Assembly: GCA_030248065.1 (NCBI GenBank)
Contig: JASAMV010006535.1
Span: 62,001-126,000 of the forward strand
Length of the DNA stretch: 64,000 nucleotides
Direction: 5' to 3'
Source: Rhynchonema sp. JSB1_4
Lineage: Eukaryota > Nematoda > Chromadorea > Monhysterida > Xyalidae
The translations under genes were made by a program, and so were the position numbers. The notes beneath the pieces are model-generated. The model saw only the letters and a list, made by a program, of their open reading frames with translations. It was not told the DNA's origin and made no database searches. Within the stretch, counting starts at the first letter, position 1; the number at the start of each line of letters is the position of its first letter. Positions 1 to 10,436 of this stretch are shown here, piece by piece.

Positions 1-706
1 TGCTGCATCCGAATACAGAAACGGAGCAAGGCTGATCAAATGCACTTCTTGTGGTTTTAGTTGTTTTTCATTCGTGACGCGCCACTAACTTTTCTTGTTT
101 TTAAATTCATCATCTGCTTCGCTGGAGTGAACTCAATCGGTCACGTCAACCGATACTTGCTTGCTTATGTAACCTATACATACTGTATGTAGTAAAGTCT
201 TATGGAGGATGTATGTACTTGATCCCGAACGAAAACAAAGCACATTCCTTCTTGCTGCGGCTTCTGCCTTGTCACACTGCCCCGTGTCAGTGATCAATTA
301 AAACAGGGATGCTCACAAAAAAGTTTTTCGTGTCGGAAAGAATATAAGTGTTGTTGTCGTTTTTTAAGGACCGGACTTATTTGACGGATGTGTTATATTA
401 GCAGCGGTTGTCAATTTCTAGGACAGAAACGTGGGTAAACTCTGATAAATTCAAGATGCAGGCAAATGCGTTGTTTGCAGGCATCGCTAGTATTAGTATA
501 GGGGTTATGTATGCCGCAAACGCAGTGTCGAACATCATTTAAAGAATGTGGGTTGAGAAAGTGACCTGGTAGACATATAGGATTTAGCAAGATAAGCCGC
601 TTTTAATGGAAGCAGCTTTTGCCAGCCAACCAGTTATAATCCTGTTCTTCCGACTCTGCACTTGGAGATTATTTCCATAACCAGCCGTTATGTTGCAGAT
701 GTTGCC
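1..706. other. No gene recognised; upstream region
   Basis: I see no convincing exon here. It precedes the three-finger gene and may hold its promoter and 5' UTR. On the minus strand it lies downstream of the lone innexin exon and was checked without success for the next innexin exon. Confidence 0.4.
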
Positions 707-2856
707 ATGCGCCACAACCTATACATATCCGTGTTGCTACCGGTGACGTGCCATGTTGCTGCATTCAACCACCAATCCAGCTCCCAACTGTTGTGTTTCG
801 TGTGCACCTACTGGCAATCGCATGGATTCAACTCCAGTCACTGTCTCAGTCAGGGAGCACACGACTATCTGAACATGTGAGTTGTTTTGATCCTGTAAGA
901 CTTGAGCACGTGTTGCCTGTTGCCAGCAAGGATCAATCACAATACTAATTCTCACGCCCTTACTTGTTCAAAATTCGCAGCCAAACAATGGGCTCCCTTT
1001 TGAACTGAAATATTTCACAGCGATTTTTAATTATTTCCAGTGGCCAGAGTTGCGGCATGGAACGGTGTGATGACGAGTACGCTGCTTGTGGACAGGTACG
1101 TCAAAAAAGTAAGGCTGGTTTCACAATAAATCCGGTTTGCGGTTTGCGGTTGTTTTTTGCCGCAAACCGCACTTTTTCAGTTTCACAATAAATCCGGTTT
1201 CTTTCTGCCGCAAACCGCAAACCGCAAACCGCACCATTGTGAACGTGTGTTTCACAATAAATCCGGTTTGCGGTTTGCGGTTATTTTATCAACCGCAAAC
1301 CGGAAAAGTTCGATTAGGGCAAATTCCTAATTTTTTGCGGTTTCCAGCATGGCGAGTGGTTCTTTGCGACCAGGGCTCCTATGTTTTGCAAAACTATGAA
1401 ATCAACAAGCAATAATTTTTGAACTGCGACAAAACATCACCAGAAAACGAACGGTACACCCTTGTTTGCTACTAGTAAACATGCCTCACCAAGTTTGACG
1501 TTGTCCCCAGTGAACAGAACGGGCCGACAGTTCGATTAGAGCTGATTTCTAATTTTTTGCGGTTTTTAGTGCAGCTGGTGTGTTTTTGCGACCAGGGCTC
1601 CTCTGTTCACAAGTCTATGGAATGAACAGACAATTTTTGAAAAATGTCAAAGCATCGCCAAAAAACGAGCGAAGACAGTTTTACCGCTCGTAAAATTCCA
1701 ATATTCTCAGAAGAAATATCAATGCAACAAAAACAATGATAGAATCAATGCAGCAAAAGGCGAGAAATATCAATGCAACAAAAGTGTACCATTAGAAGTA
1801 TCAATGTGTATTTTTGTTGCATTGATATTTCAGGAGTTTTCCTGCATAAGTAGCATTATTGTTGGCCTCTATTTAGCAAGCGAATGTGTCGTTTTGTTGC
1901 ATTGATATTTCATTATATTTTGCGCGAAATTAGCATTATTCTTGGCCTCTATTTGCCACAAGTATATTTTTGCTGCATTGATATTTCTTTGCTGTTGGTG
2001 CATAGGCATGCACAGCGGAAACGCATTCATATTTTTCTGGTGAATAAGATCTGGTTGCCGAATATATGATAGCATTTTCTTTCAATAGGCTGATTTACAA
2101 ATAGCCTTTGAGGCCCCCGGATCATGTATCAGTACCAGTTGAGCAAACCGCAAATGTCAACCGCAAACCGGAAAAATGAACCGCAAACCGCACTAGAAAT
2201 ACAAACCGCAAAATGCCGCCGCAAACCGGAAACCGCAAACCGGATTTGGCAAGCCGCAAACCGCAAACCGGATTTCTCATTTACAACCGCATTTATTAAC
2301 CGCAAACCGGAAATCGCAAATCGCAAACCGCAAACCGGATTTATTGTGAAACCAGCCTAAGGCGATAAAAGTCTCCATTGGTAGTTACCATGGGACTATG
2401 GGAGTACGTCCGGTTTTTCGGACGAAGTGAACTATCTAGGACCATACTATGGTAGTGAGTCAAGAAATACCCCAAAAGTGCACGATTGATAACAAAACGA
2501 TGAGACAACCTGCGCCGCCGTGCTATTGTGTCACCCGACTTTCGGCAAACACAACGATCAGACCAGATGTCTCACAAATGAAACCTTAACCGTTGCAGTT
2601 CTTCGGTGCACGGACAGCCAATGGTGATCGTCAAATTCAATCCATCGGCTGTCTCACCGATCACGAGTGCTACCTGATGGCTGATGGTGTCGACAGTTGT
2701 CGGACTCACTCCAAACGCGAACCAGCCGACATCACGTTCTGCTGCTGTCGCGACAACTTCTGTAATCCGGCCCCGCCCGCGCACATGACGTCATTATGGA
2801 CCATCATGCTCGGCTGGACTACTGTTTTGATGCTGACCGGCGGCTATCGGTGCTAA
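707..2856 (+). CDS. Three-finger (activin-receptor/Ly6-type) protein with GPI-like tail
   Basis: Three exons at about 707-876, 1041-1095 and 2599-2856 join in frame to give 160 residues. The first ATG opens a hydrophobic signal-like segment (MRHNLYISVLLPVTCHVA). The mature part then has the cysteine layout of a three-finger fold: LLCFVC, SSHC, SCGMERC, AACGQ, GCLTDHEC, VDSC, and the closing FCCCRDNFCN block, which is typical of TGF-beta/activin receptor ectodomains and Ly6 proteins. It ends in a hydrophobic stretch (MTSLWTIMLGWTTVLML) with almost no cytoplasmic tail and no kinase domain, so a GPI-anchored or secreted protein is inferred. The 1.5 kb second intron carries a Harbinger-like element. 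A ligand-trap role is possible but unproven; the exact family is unresolved. Confidence 0.7.
1113..2357. mobile_element. PIF/Harbinger-like MITE, 1.25 kb, in an intron
   Basis: Terminal inverted repeats begin GGCTGGTTTCACAATAAATC and end with the complement, flanked by TAA on both sides (1110-1112 and 2358-2360), the 3-bp target duplication typical of PIF/Harbinger. Just inside both ends are arrays of the short unit AACCGCAAACCGG in opposite orientation. The middle holds a roughly 100-bp direct duplication (about 1309-1400 and 1531-1620) and repeated AAATATCAATGCAACAAAA. No transposase is visible, so it is non-autonomous. Confidence 0.8.
1705..1990. repeat. Short dispersed repeat AAATATCAATGCAACAAAA
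   Basis: At least five copies of a 17-20 bp unit, or its complement with TTTTGTTGCATTGATATTTC, occur in about 290 bp inside the Harbinger-like element. They are irregularly spaced and in both orientations. This looks like internal iteron structure rather than coding sequence. Confidence 0.6.
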
Positions 2857-3164
2857 ACCTTGCCTTACGTTACCGTGCTGCTAATGCTTTCATTGGTTTT
2901 GATACGTTTGTCTTTCCTTTCACTTTCGCAATATTGCTTACATGTATACATACGAACTTAGAACTTAGGTATGGTGTGCATACATTGCAACCGGCATAGC
3001 TTGTTCTTCGGTGTGATGCAATCGCAGTGCATAAGCTTGTCATGCAAAACTTGCTTCTAAACTCAGCGTTGCAAAATTATCGAATAAACTGTGCACCACG
3101 TGGCGATTGTCTTAGATGCATGGTTGTCGAATTCCACCACACACCCGTTCCCTCCGTCACCGAC

Positions 3165-3353
3165 CTGTTTCCAAGCACTGGTGAACTGTTTCGGATGCCA
3201 ACAGTCAATGGGATCGCCCACAAATTGTCGGGCCGACATGGTGATGCTGAACGCCAACAGCACGGTGACGGTGATGTAGCCGTTGAGACGATCGACACCG
3301 TCGGATGCAGGTCGCGGTTGTATCTGCTTGGCGAAGCCGATCATAAAATCCAT
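3165..3353 (-). CDS. Innexin, first coding exon only
   Basis: This 63-codon exon runs from an ATG at 3353 to a GT donor after 3165. It has the innexin N-terminus: a short cytoplasmic lead (MDFMIGFAKQ), one transmembrane helix (GYITVTVLLAFSITMSA), then RQFVGDPIDCWHPKQFTSAW, equal to the family block before the first extracellular loop (R-Q-Y-V-G-x-P-I-x-C-W). Innexins are four-pass gap-junction subunits of about 350-450 residues. The following conserved block (YAENYC-like) was not found between here and position 1. Either the remaining exons lie beyond the window, placing the three-finger gene inside an innexin intron, or this is an orphan exon. An in-frame ATG at 3407 is less likely as the start. 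Confidence 0.75.
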
Positions 3354-3407
3354 GCTGATCGGTGGATTAGGGGCTGCAACTAATGACAGAATCAGCATTG
3401 TGTACAA

Positions 3408-4671
3408 GACTGTTGACTAAACGATAGCCGCCCATGTCAGCTTGGAACAAATATCGAAACCTATACTTATTGAAGAATGGCAGAGAATAGAGAACACAAC
3501 GAGACGGAGAAAAAAGCAGCAGATGCATCAGTATTATGCAGTTCACAAGGCCGTGACATTTAGCAGGCAGAGTAGGTTACACAGTTTACAACGATACAAG
3601 CAAGTTGACGCGCACAGTTCGCTACAAACAGCACCAAATCAACGGTGACGAATCGTGCACGCCGTGTTGCACACCCGAGATGTCGCTGTGACAGAGTTGG
3701 GGCGGTCGCGGAGCTCAGGGTCACTGCGTTTTTGAACTTGTATCTTAATTATGAAACACCAAGTCAGACAGTCGCAGCGGATTTACGCATGAAACATCAA
3801 CACACAGTGCTGTCGGCACAGATGTTTCATTTCACTAGGTACCCACTAGATTTGACTTATCTGAAGAGCTCCGCGACCACAAGTTTTGGAGCCCAATTGT
3901 GCAGCGCTGCGGTTGTAGTGTTTGTTGATCCAGCTAACCAACTTTCAACTGCACTGACTCAAGTGTTAGCTTTCTTTTGTGTCTGGCTAACCACTTTGCT
4001 TCGGATGCAGCTGCCGGACAAATTATGCTGAGTTTGCAATTCAGTCACCCACACGCTTTTGTCACAAAACTGAATACGGTCTTGTATTTATGATGAATGC
4101 TTGGTCTTATATGGCATCCCTTGTATTTTGACACACGGTAGAAGTTTAGAGCACAACAGGAAATATGATAGAAAACAAAACAACCCCGAGTAAAAAGACA
4201 CAGCATCTAAACAACAACAACGTAAGCTTGGCGATGTATCACAGAACAGCGGCTGATTAAATAAAAATACCTATGATGAGTAACAGATTTACAGGACACG
4301 AAATAAAATGAGGTGCTGTACCAGCCTTTGAAGTATGAAACCAGAGTTCAATAAATGTCCGTTAAAAATCATTCTTATTTTCAAAAAAAACAACGAAAAC
4401 AGAACACCGATTGTTTATAAGCAAAAGCCCACTTCTGTCACTTTCCCACTTTGGCATGAAAATGCATCATTGTGTCAATGCAGTCTTGAACGGTCTCGAA
4501 GCTTGCTAGTGTACTTTCGAATTACAAAATTACAAGATTGTGAAACATCACGCATCCCCCATTTCTAAAAGGAGTCGCACACTGAAAGGCGATGGATACG
4601 GCACGAAAATACCGATGTCGTTTAACATTATATGCAGCAATAAAAACAAATGACACTCTAAAAACAGGTTA
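3408..4671. other. Intergenic, no gene recognised
   Basis: About 1.26 kb between the innexin exon and the 3' end of SLC35C2. Open frames here have no family likeness or splice support. It contains two exact copies of the dispersed TGATGTTTCA motif (3790-3799 and 4541-4550, both minus orientation) and one single-mismatch copy (3820-3829). Confidence 0.5.
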
Positions 4672-7224
4672 TTATTTGAAATGTTGATGTTCAACCATCA
4701 CAACACTTTCGTCGTCGTCATTGTCCGAGTCGGTCATGTTGGATTCGGCCAGCAACGGCTGGTTGTCTTTGGAATTCGAACTAGAAATCCTGCGAACCCG
4801 ACCGCAACCTGCACTCGAACTTGACGATTCGTCCAGCGCACGCTTCAATCGAGTGCTGCTCGGATCGGGTGATGTTTCATATTTGGCAGCATGGTGTTGT
4901 TCAGTGTTGTTGTGGTCGGAAGTGTTATTGTTGTCGTGTTGTGGCGCATGCTGTTGTTGTCTCGATTTGACGTACACATGCAACACAATGCCACTGATGC
5001 AGATGGACAGACCGACGATGTTGAGCGATGTGAATTGGTCACCGATTAACAGATTGGCACAAACGAGTGTGACGATTTCCTGCAATTCATATGTGAACGA
5101 TAAATTGCCATTTACAGCACACACAATCTGGCTAATCCTATCATTCTTCAATAGTAATAATAAAAGAAAAGAAATAAAAAGGTTAAAAGGGTGTCGATAA
5201 TTAAGAACTGGCCTTGAAAATTCCGCACACATTCAGCGTCAAACCAGAAGTGTTCACGAGCAGGAGATATTCTGATGGAAAAAATTGGGATTGAAGCTTG
5301 ATTCCCACATTCTCAATACAACCAAGTAGGATTCCATTTTACCCTTTACCCTACCTGATAGTTCCATGCACAATGCCAGAACACCGCCAGTTAACACCAA
5401 CACACTGAACTTCAATGGAGCCGTGATATCGCGGTAACGGAAAACTTTGGCTGATAAAGATATTTCACGACCTGAAAAGCAATAGAGAATCATATGATGA
5501 CAGCAAATGAGTGATTTCCATCACAAACATAACGTTTCACACTAAAAGTTTTGGATAAAGCCGCGTAACAAGTGATTCTGTTCAAGTGAACATTTCTGTT
5601 CCGCTTATGCCTCCAGTTCGAACATTTTTAGGCGCTCAATGTGGTCCATCATGACAAGATCAATTTTCAAGTAATTAAGCCGGTGTTATGTTTCGCAACA
5701 TACCTTCAAAAGCGAACACCATAGGCAAGGCACAAAGAATCATCCAAGGCTGTACATGATAAATCATATCGACCGGGTTGCGTAGACCTGAATGTTGACA
5801 AAAAACTAGTTTTTTAAGAAATTCCTGAATAAAAAACCGCACCAAAGACCAGGACGCATGTTGGGAAAAGCTAGTCCAGTTGCCTTGACTGAGAAAAAAA
5901 GCGAATTTTCGATTCCGCGATAGAAGGCACGGATTGGCTCGAGGTTTGTCTACTCTTAAGCCTAAGCCTAATAGTAAGCCTAAGCCCAATTATAAAAATG
6001 GAAAGTTGTGACAGATTAATATTATCTATTAGTAGAAGACACTATAAAAAGTGAGAGCTTGTTGAAAAGGAAAAAACAGAGAAATAAATGAAGGCAAAAA
6101 AGCGAGCAAGAGCAAATTTAAAAAATTGCGCAAAAATAAAAACTTTTTTTTGCAAAATACCAAATAAACTAAAAACCTAGCCCCATAAAAAGCAGAGAAA
6201 AAAAACGAGTTCCTAGAGAATCGGCTTTTACAACCATTTTCTAGACTAGGAAAATTAGAAATTAAATTAACGAAAGAAGAAATTAATAATAGCTAGATAA
6301 ATGGCTGTCTTATTTCGGCCATGAATGTAGACAAGCACCTATTCAGAACAGCAGTTAGGCCTGTAAACCTAAGCCTGAGAAAAAGGCAAGTCAATTTTGA
6401 AACTGGACTAGCTTTTCCCAAAATGCGACCAGGACCACCAACTGTGTGAGCCCAATTTTTGCATGATGAATTGCGACAAGGCCCAACGCAGACCGGCACA
6501 CAACGCGGCCAGCTCGACCAATAAAAAGCCGAGAAAATCGAATTGCGGCGAGTGATAGGTAAAGAGAGCAAAGCCGATCGTCACCATTCCGATCACTATT
6601 CCGATTGAGCAACGCTGAAATGGCACGACGTTGTGGGAAACAATGGCAATTGGGACCAACCATGAAACATCACCTACCATTTTTTCCAATCCCAGACAAA
6701 CAGCGAATACGAGAATAAATATGATACAGGTAGATTTGGCCATTGTGTATCTGAAAACACATTGGGTGATTAATTTTAATCAAAACACGCCACGACAGAA
6801 ACTGTCTTGATAAATTTCGACGCAAAACTCACAAGCTGACAGTTATGTACTCAAGTGCCCAGTTGGACAGACAAATGTCGACGCTGGCAGCCATGCCAAT
6901 AGGTGCCACCCTGGTGATGTAGTCCGGCCAAGCAAGTACCGGTCGCACCTCGCCGCTGTGACGCTCCATCAACGGACGCAACATGATGACACCGATGAAC
7001 TTGAGTATATAATGGCACAGCACCATTGATAGCGGGTATTTGAAGTCCTGCATCGATAAGCGAAAAAGTCAGTTTTCGTATTGCATTGGTCGACCAACAT
7101 CACCGCTTATAGCATAACAACAGCCAACCTTGAGCAACCATTTCTGATAGAATGTCAATCCGATCGAGAATGGATAGTAGAGCAAGATTAGCCCAACGAT
7201 TTTGACGGCGTGCGGCACGGGCAT
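4672..7224 (-). CDS. SLC35C2: Solute carrier 35C2-like nucleotide-sugar transporter
   Basis: Eight exons at about 7224-7129, 7047-6833, 6750-6678, 6614-6443, 5787-5704, 5471-5355, 5271-5213 and 5079-4672 give 407 residues. The protein aligns throughout with SLC35C2 (Golgi/ERGIC, triose-phosphate transporter fold, linked to GDP-fucose and Notch fucosylation): LLYYPFSIGLTFYQKWLLK, RVAPIGMAASVDICLSNWAL, YTMAKST, LRNPVDMIYHVQPWMIL, EIVTLVCANLLIGDQFTSLN, ISGIVLHVYVK. About ten membrane segments are expected and the visible hydrophobic blocks fit. The cytosolic tail is long and rich in His, Asn, Ser and Asp. The seventh intron starts with GC (AAG|GCCAGT) instead of GT. The fourth intron holds a TTAGGC run. 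The WDR91-like gene lies upstream on the same strand. Confidence 0.92.
5956..5988 (-). repeat. Interstitial TTAGGC (nematode-type telomere) run
   Basis: Read on the minus strand, this short intronic stretch contains three TTAGGC units plus degenerate ones. TTAGGC is the telomere repeat of nematodes, and interstitial tracts are known there. It is too short to be decisive. Similar TTAGG fragments appear near 34254 and 34290. Confidence 0.5.
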
Positions 7225-7815
7225 TGCACCGGCATACAGACGCGCCAAGATTATGCACACGGGCGATCGAAGCAAAAACTGCAATTTAATGCCTTCTATA
7301 TTTGCGGAAACTTGTGAACAAAAAACAACAAGTGTTTTCAGAATGCACCCTTCGACAGCTTGAGATCCCAATGGTTATGTCATTGCTGCGCAGTCGAAAC
7401 GCCGTCGTGAGTGTCAAACGACAATCACTTACATTTCGAAAGATTTCAGAAAGTATTTGATATTGATTCAACTGGAAAATAATATTTTACAGTCCAGTTC
7501 GATACGCAAGTGGTAACAACAATGAAGTAGAGCAGTGTGACATGCACTGCACCGAACCAGAACGGTGAGAAACCGAAGGAAGCGTCCAACAAAGCTGAAA
7601 CATTTGTATTTTATCGGAAGTCGAGCATAATGTCGCAAACCCTTGGAAGACATTGTATAAACGAAAGGCATAAAGACCACAAACAAGCACACGGAATGGC
7701 ATCTGAGGAGATCACAATTTTTAGAATATGCTAAGTATTCGCTCAAAACAACAGTTTGCAGAAAAGATGAGATCAAAAAGAAACAATTTATAGATGTCTG
7801 GACATCTGTTGAACA
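7225..7815. other. Spacer between WDR91-like gene and SLC35C2
   Basis: About 590 bp between two minus-strand genes. It probably holds the 5' UTR and promoter of SLC35C2 and the 3' UTR of the upstream gene. No further exon is supported. Confidence 0.4.
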
Positions 7816-9232
7816 TCACTTCTTAGATTTGGCAGATCCACCAACCAGTTTTTGTTTTAGGCGAGATCCCAGCGATTTTCCGGATCGTTTCTCGCTAGTC
7901 CCAGACCTGGAGTCATTCAATTTTAGTTATTCAATTCTCAGCAACCTTGCGACAAAACAAACAAATTGCGCTTACGCGGACGCGATGCTGGCAAAGTCAT
8001 CCATCAGGTCGGGGGATCGTGTCAAGTCCGTATCTGATGGGATGCGCATATGCATGAGCGCTGATGAGATCTGATTGGAGAAAACTGTTGCAGACAAATA
8101 ATTTCCGGCTGAGAAACTTTCAACGACGACCATACCTTCGTGAACGAATCGTCACTACTTGGCAATGTCTTATTGCTCTCTGACGTCGCGGTCAGGCACG
8201 AATACAGCACCGGAATGTCGCACTGATGAAACGATATCGACAGGAAATTGTGCAAAACGATGAAGTAGGTCTGTTGCCAAGATTTGGTGAAATATTTACG
8301 AAACGGCTCCTGATCGCGAGCGTTTGGCACGTAGCTGACAGCTGAAAACGCCAATTTTTGTTGAGAAAATGACATGATTTGTGCACAGTATGTTTGACGC
8401 AAAAGCAAACCAACCAAACCAGTCACTCCATCCTTCTCTGGGATGCAGTTCAGCACCCAACAAGTTGAAAAAATCTGCTATCTTCTCCTTTTGATTATTT
8501 TGCACACAGTTTGATAAGTAAAGTTTGTACATATCGTCTTCCAGCTTGTCTGCATGTTCGGATTGAACCTGAAATGGATGTGCATACAATACAATAACTG
8601 CAATTGCCGTTTGAAAAAAAAACGGTTTTTGTTAAAGATCGAAAAAAACAGTTTCTCAAGCATTCCGGGAGTGGGAAAAACCTGAAAAAAACGAAAGGAA
8701 CCGGGTCGGCCCGGGACCGAAGGTTGTCAAACATCGCCAAAACACCCTTTCATACATTTACCCAAAGGCAGTCAAAATTTTCATTTCGGGCTGCGGTACA
8801 TTATCTCCCCATCCTCCGAAAAAAGTGAGGATCCGCTCGCTATCTCCCCCTCCGGACCAGGAACTACACTGCAACTGCACTGCTCCAAAGTGTGTTCCAT
8901 TATTGAACACGAATGTAAAATGCAAACCTGAGTGAGATGGGTGAATATTCTTTGATCAAGATGTTTCCATAATTCGTACAACGCCGGCAGCTCATGACGA
9001 CTGATGAGACCAACGATTTCTTCCACAATGCGCTCGACCTGAAGTTTTTTTGCATCAATAACGCACACCGATAATTATTATGCGGAAAGCTGTGCACGAC
9101 AGGACTCACGCAAAATCCTTTGTCCTTGTCAGCTTTCAGATCAGCATTAAATTGTGTCGCTGTACCGGTGAATCCGCGAAACGTCAAGTATTCGGTGATG
9201 AGTGAATCAAGAAATGCAGTCGCTGCAGTCAT
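7816..9232 (-). CDS. WDR91 N-terminal homologue lacking WD repeats
   Basis: Six exons at about 9232-9110, 9038-8928, 8568-8415, 8341-8136, 8070-7976 and 7906-7816 join in frame into 259 residues. Residues 1-190 follow human WDR91: LITEYLTFRGFTGTATQFNA and DKDKGFC (LisH-like start), VERIVEEIVGLI, LPALYELWKHLDQRIFTHL, and SWQQTYFIVLHNFLSISFHQ. WDR91 is a Rab7 effector that restrains PI3-kinase on endosomes and is normally about 750 residues with C-terminal WD40 repeats. Here the frame instead ends in a short Ser/Lys-rich tail (GTSEKRSGKSLGSRLKQKLV, then SAKSKK and a stop) with no WD repeats before SLC35C2. It may be a genuine short paralogue, a split gene, or a truncation. Intron 2 carries a fragment of hAT MITE family A. 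Confidence 0.75.
8793..8871. mobile_element. Family A hAT MITE, truncated copy
   Basis: Only the right end is present: two units like GGTACATTATCTCCCC and CGCTATCTCCCCCTC, then the terminal repeat CCAGGAACTACACTG. It sits in intron 2 of the WDR91-like gene. Its iteron type matches the copy at 36232-36618, not the nearer copy at 9263-9629. Confidence 0.65.
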
Positions 9233-9262
9233 TGCGCAACAAAAATATAAAAGCTGAAAAGG

Positions 9263-9629
9263 CAGTGCAGTTCCTGGGGGGGAGGGGGTCCCCCCCTAAG
9301 GTACACTAACCGCCGCGACCAAGGTACACTAGTACACTAACCGCCGCGTCAGGTACACTAACCGCCTCAATTTTTGCCTAAAATGGGCATTTTTAGGCCT
9401 AAAATGGGTGATTTTTAGGTCAATGATGTCAAAAGTCGCCAAAATACCCTTTTTATGGAGAATTTTTTCTAAAAAGGGGCAAAAATCGGTCAAATTTTCT
9501 ACCTCAAAAAATGACTTTTTCCTGAATTTGAGTCTTCCCCCCCCTTCCCCCCCAGGGAGGTACACTAACCGCCGCACGGAAAAAAGGGGTAGGTACACTA
9601 ACCGCCGCGCCGGACCAGGAACTACACTG
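9263..9629. mobile_element. Family A hAT-like MITE (copy A1)
   Basis: The left end is CAGTGCAGTTCCTGG, the right end CCAGGAACTACACTG, and an exact 8-bp duplication TGAAAAGG lies on both sides. An 8-bp duplication and CAGTG ends are typical of the hAT superfamily. A G-run/C-run hairpin follows the left repeat, then several GGTACACTAACCGCC units near both ends and a core with GGCCTAAAATGGG repeats. It has no transposase. It lies between the divergent starts of the WDR91-like gene and MPPE1. Confidence 0.9.
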
Positions 9630-10436
9630 TGAAAAGGGAATAACGAAAATGTTACGACGTATTTTACCTGTGGCCTTTGTGAACCAGTTCAGAATTGGGC
9701 CCCACCCGGCCGAATGTTTGTCCTGTCCACAAGCGGATCAACTATCTTGCCTCGAAGTTGTCTTCTCTGAAATACCTAGATCTCCCTAAAATACAGCCCC
9801 GCCCCCTGTCACTGTGCCGATCGAAACGCACCTGATTTTAAACGCTCTCGAAGAATTGTGAAAATGTCCAAAAAAAATTTGTATTTCATGTTTTTGAAAA
9901 TGCCCGAGGAAAACTGGAGCCCCTTGCCGCTTTTGTAACCTTGGAAGTACATGCCAGAGCCAGACGACCTCCCGGGGACCCACAGCAATTAGACAAAAAC
10001 CAACATCCACACTGATCGATTCAGAAAACATTTGCAGTGCAAGTGCAGTGTCCGCCGCCACAATCTGGTCTTCAGGCCAACACAACAGAGACAACGACAA
10101 CACACAAGACAGCACAGCACAGCAAGCAGTGCCAGCGAGACAAAACGTTACTTGACATGTTTCAATGTTTCACCCAATCAGGTTGAGAGTTCAGTTCGTT
10201 CTGTTTTGAAAACCATGATGCTCTGCGGCGCTGAGGACTTGGTTCGTGGACGTGGACAGACACGCACGACATGGATGGATTACGCCGCCAAAGGATGTTT
10301 TCTGTGAGGGGAAGGGAAAACTCGATCTCAACAGTGGACGCTGACGCATCCAGGGCCAATGCAACAAATGTAAACACGATTTGTCATCTCAGAACGAACA
10401 ACAACGCGTGATGTCGATCGGTCGACAACGACGACA
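9630..10436. promoter_or_regulatory. Divergent upstream region of WDR91-like gene and MPPE1
   Basis: About 0.8 kb of sequence, with the MITE A1 the whole 1.2 kb gap between two head-to-head genes. Open frames here have no homology. A short upstream ATG at 10411 is in a different frame from the MPPE1 start. A shared promoter is inferred from layout only. Confidence 0.35.

Noticed and set aside
3442..4031. Two plus-strand open frames of 68 and 128 codons
   Set aside because: No homology, no conserved composition and no splice context; probably chance.
4721..5200. 159-codon plus-strand frame over SLC35C2
   Set aside because: Antisense to the last SLC35C2 exons, which have clear homology.
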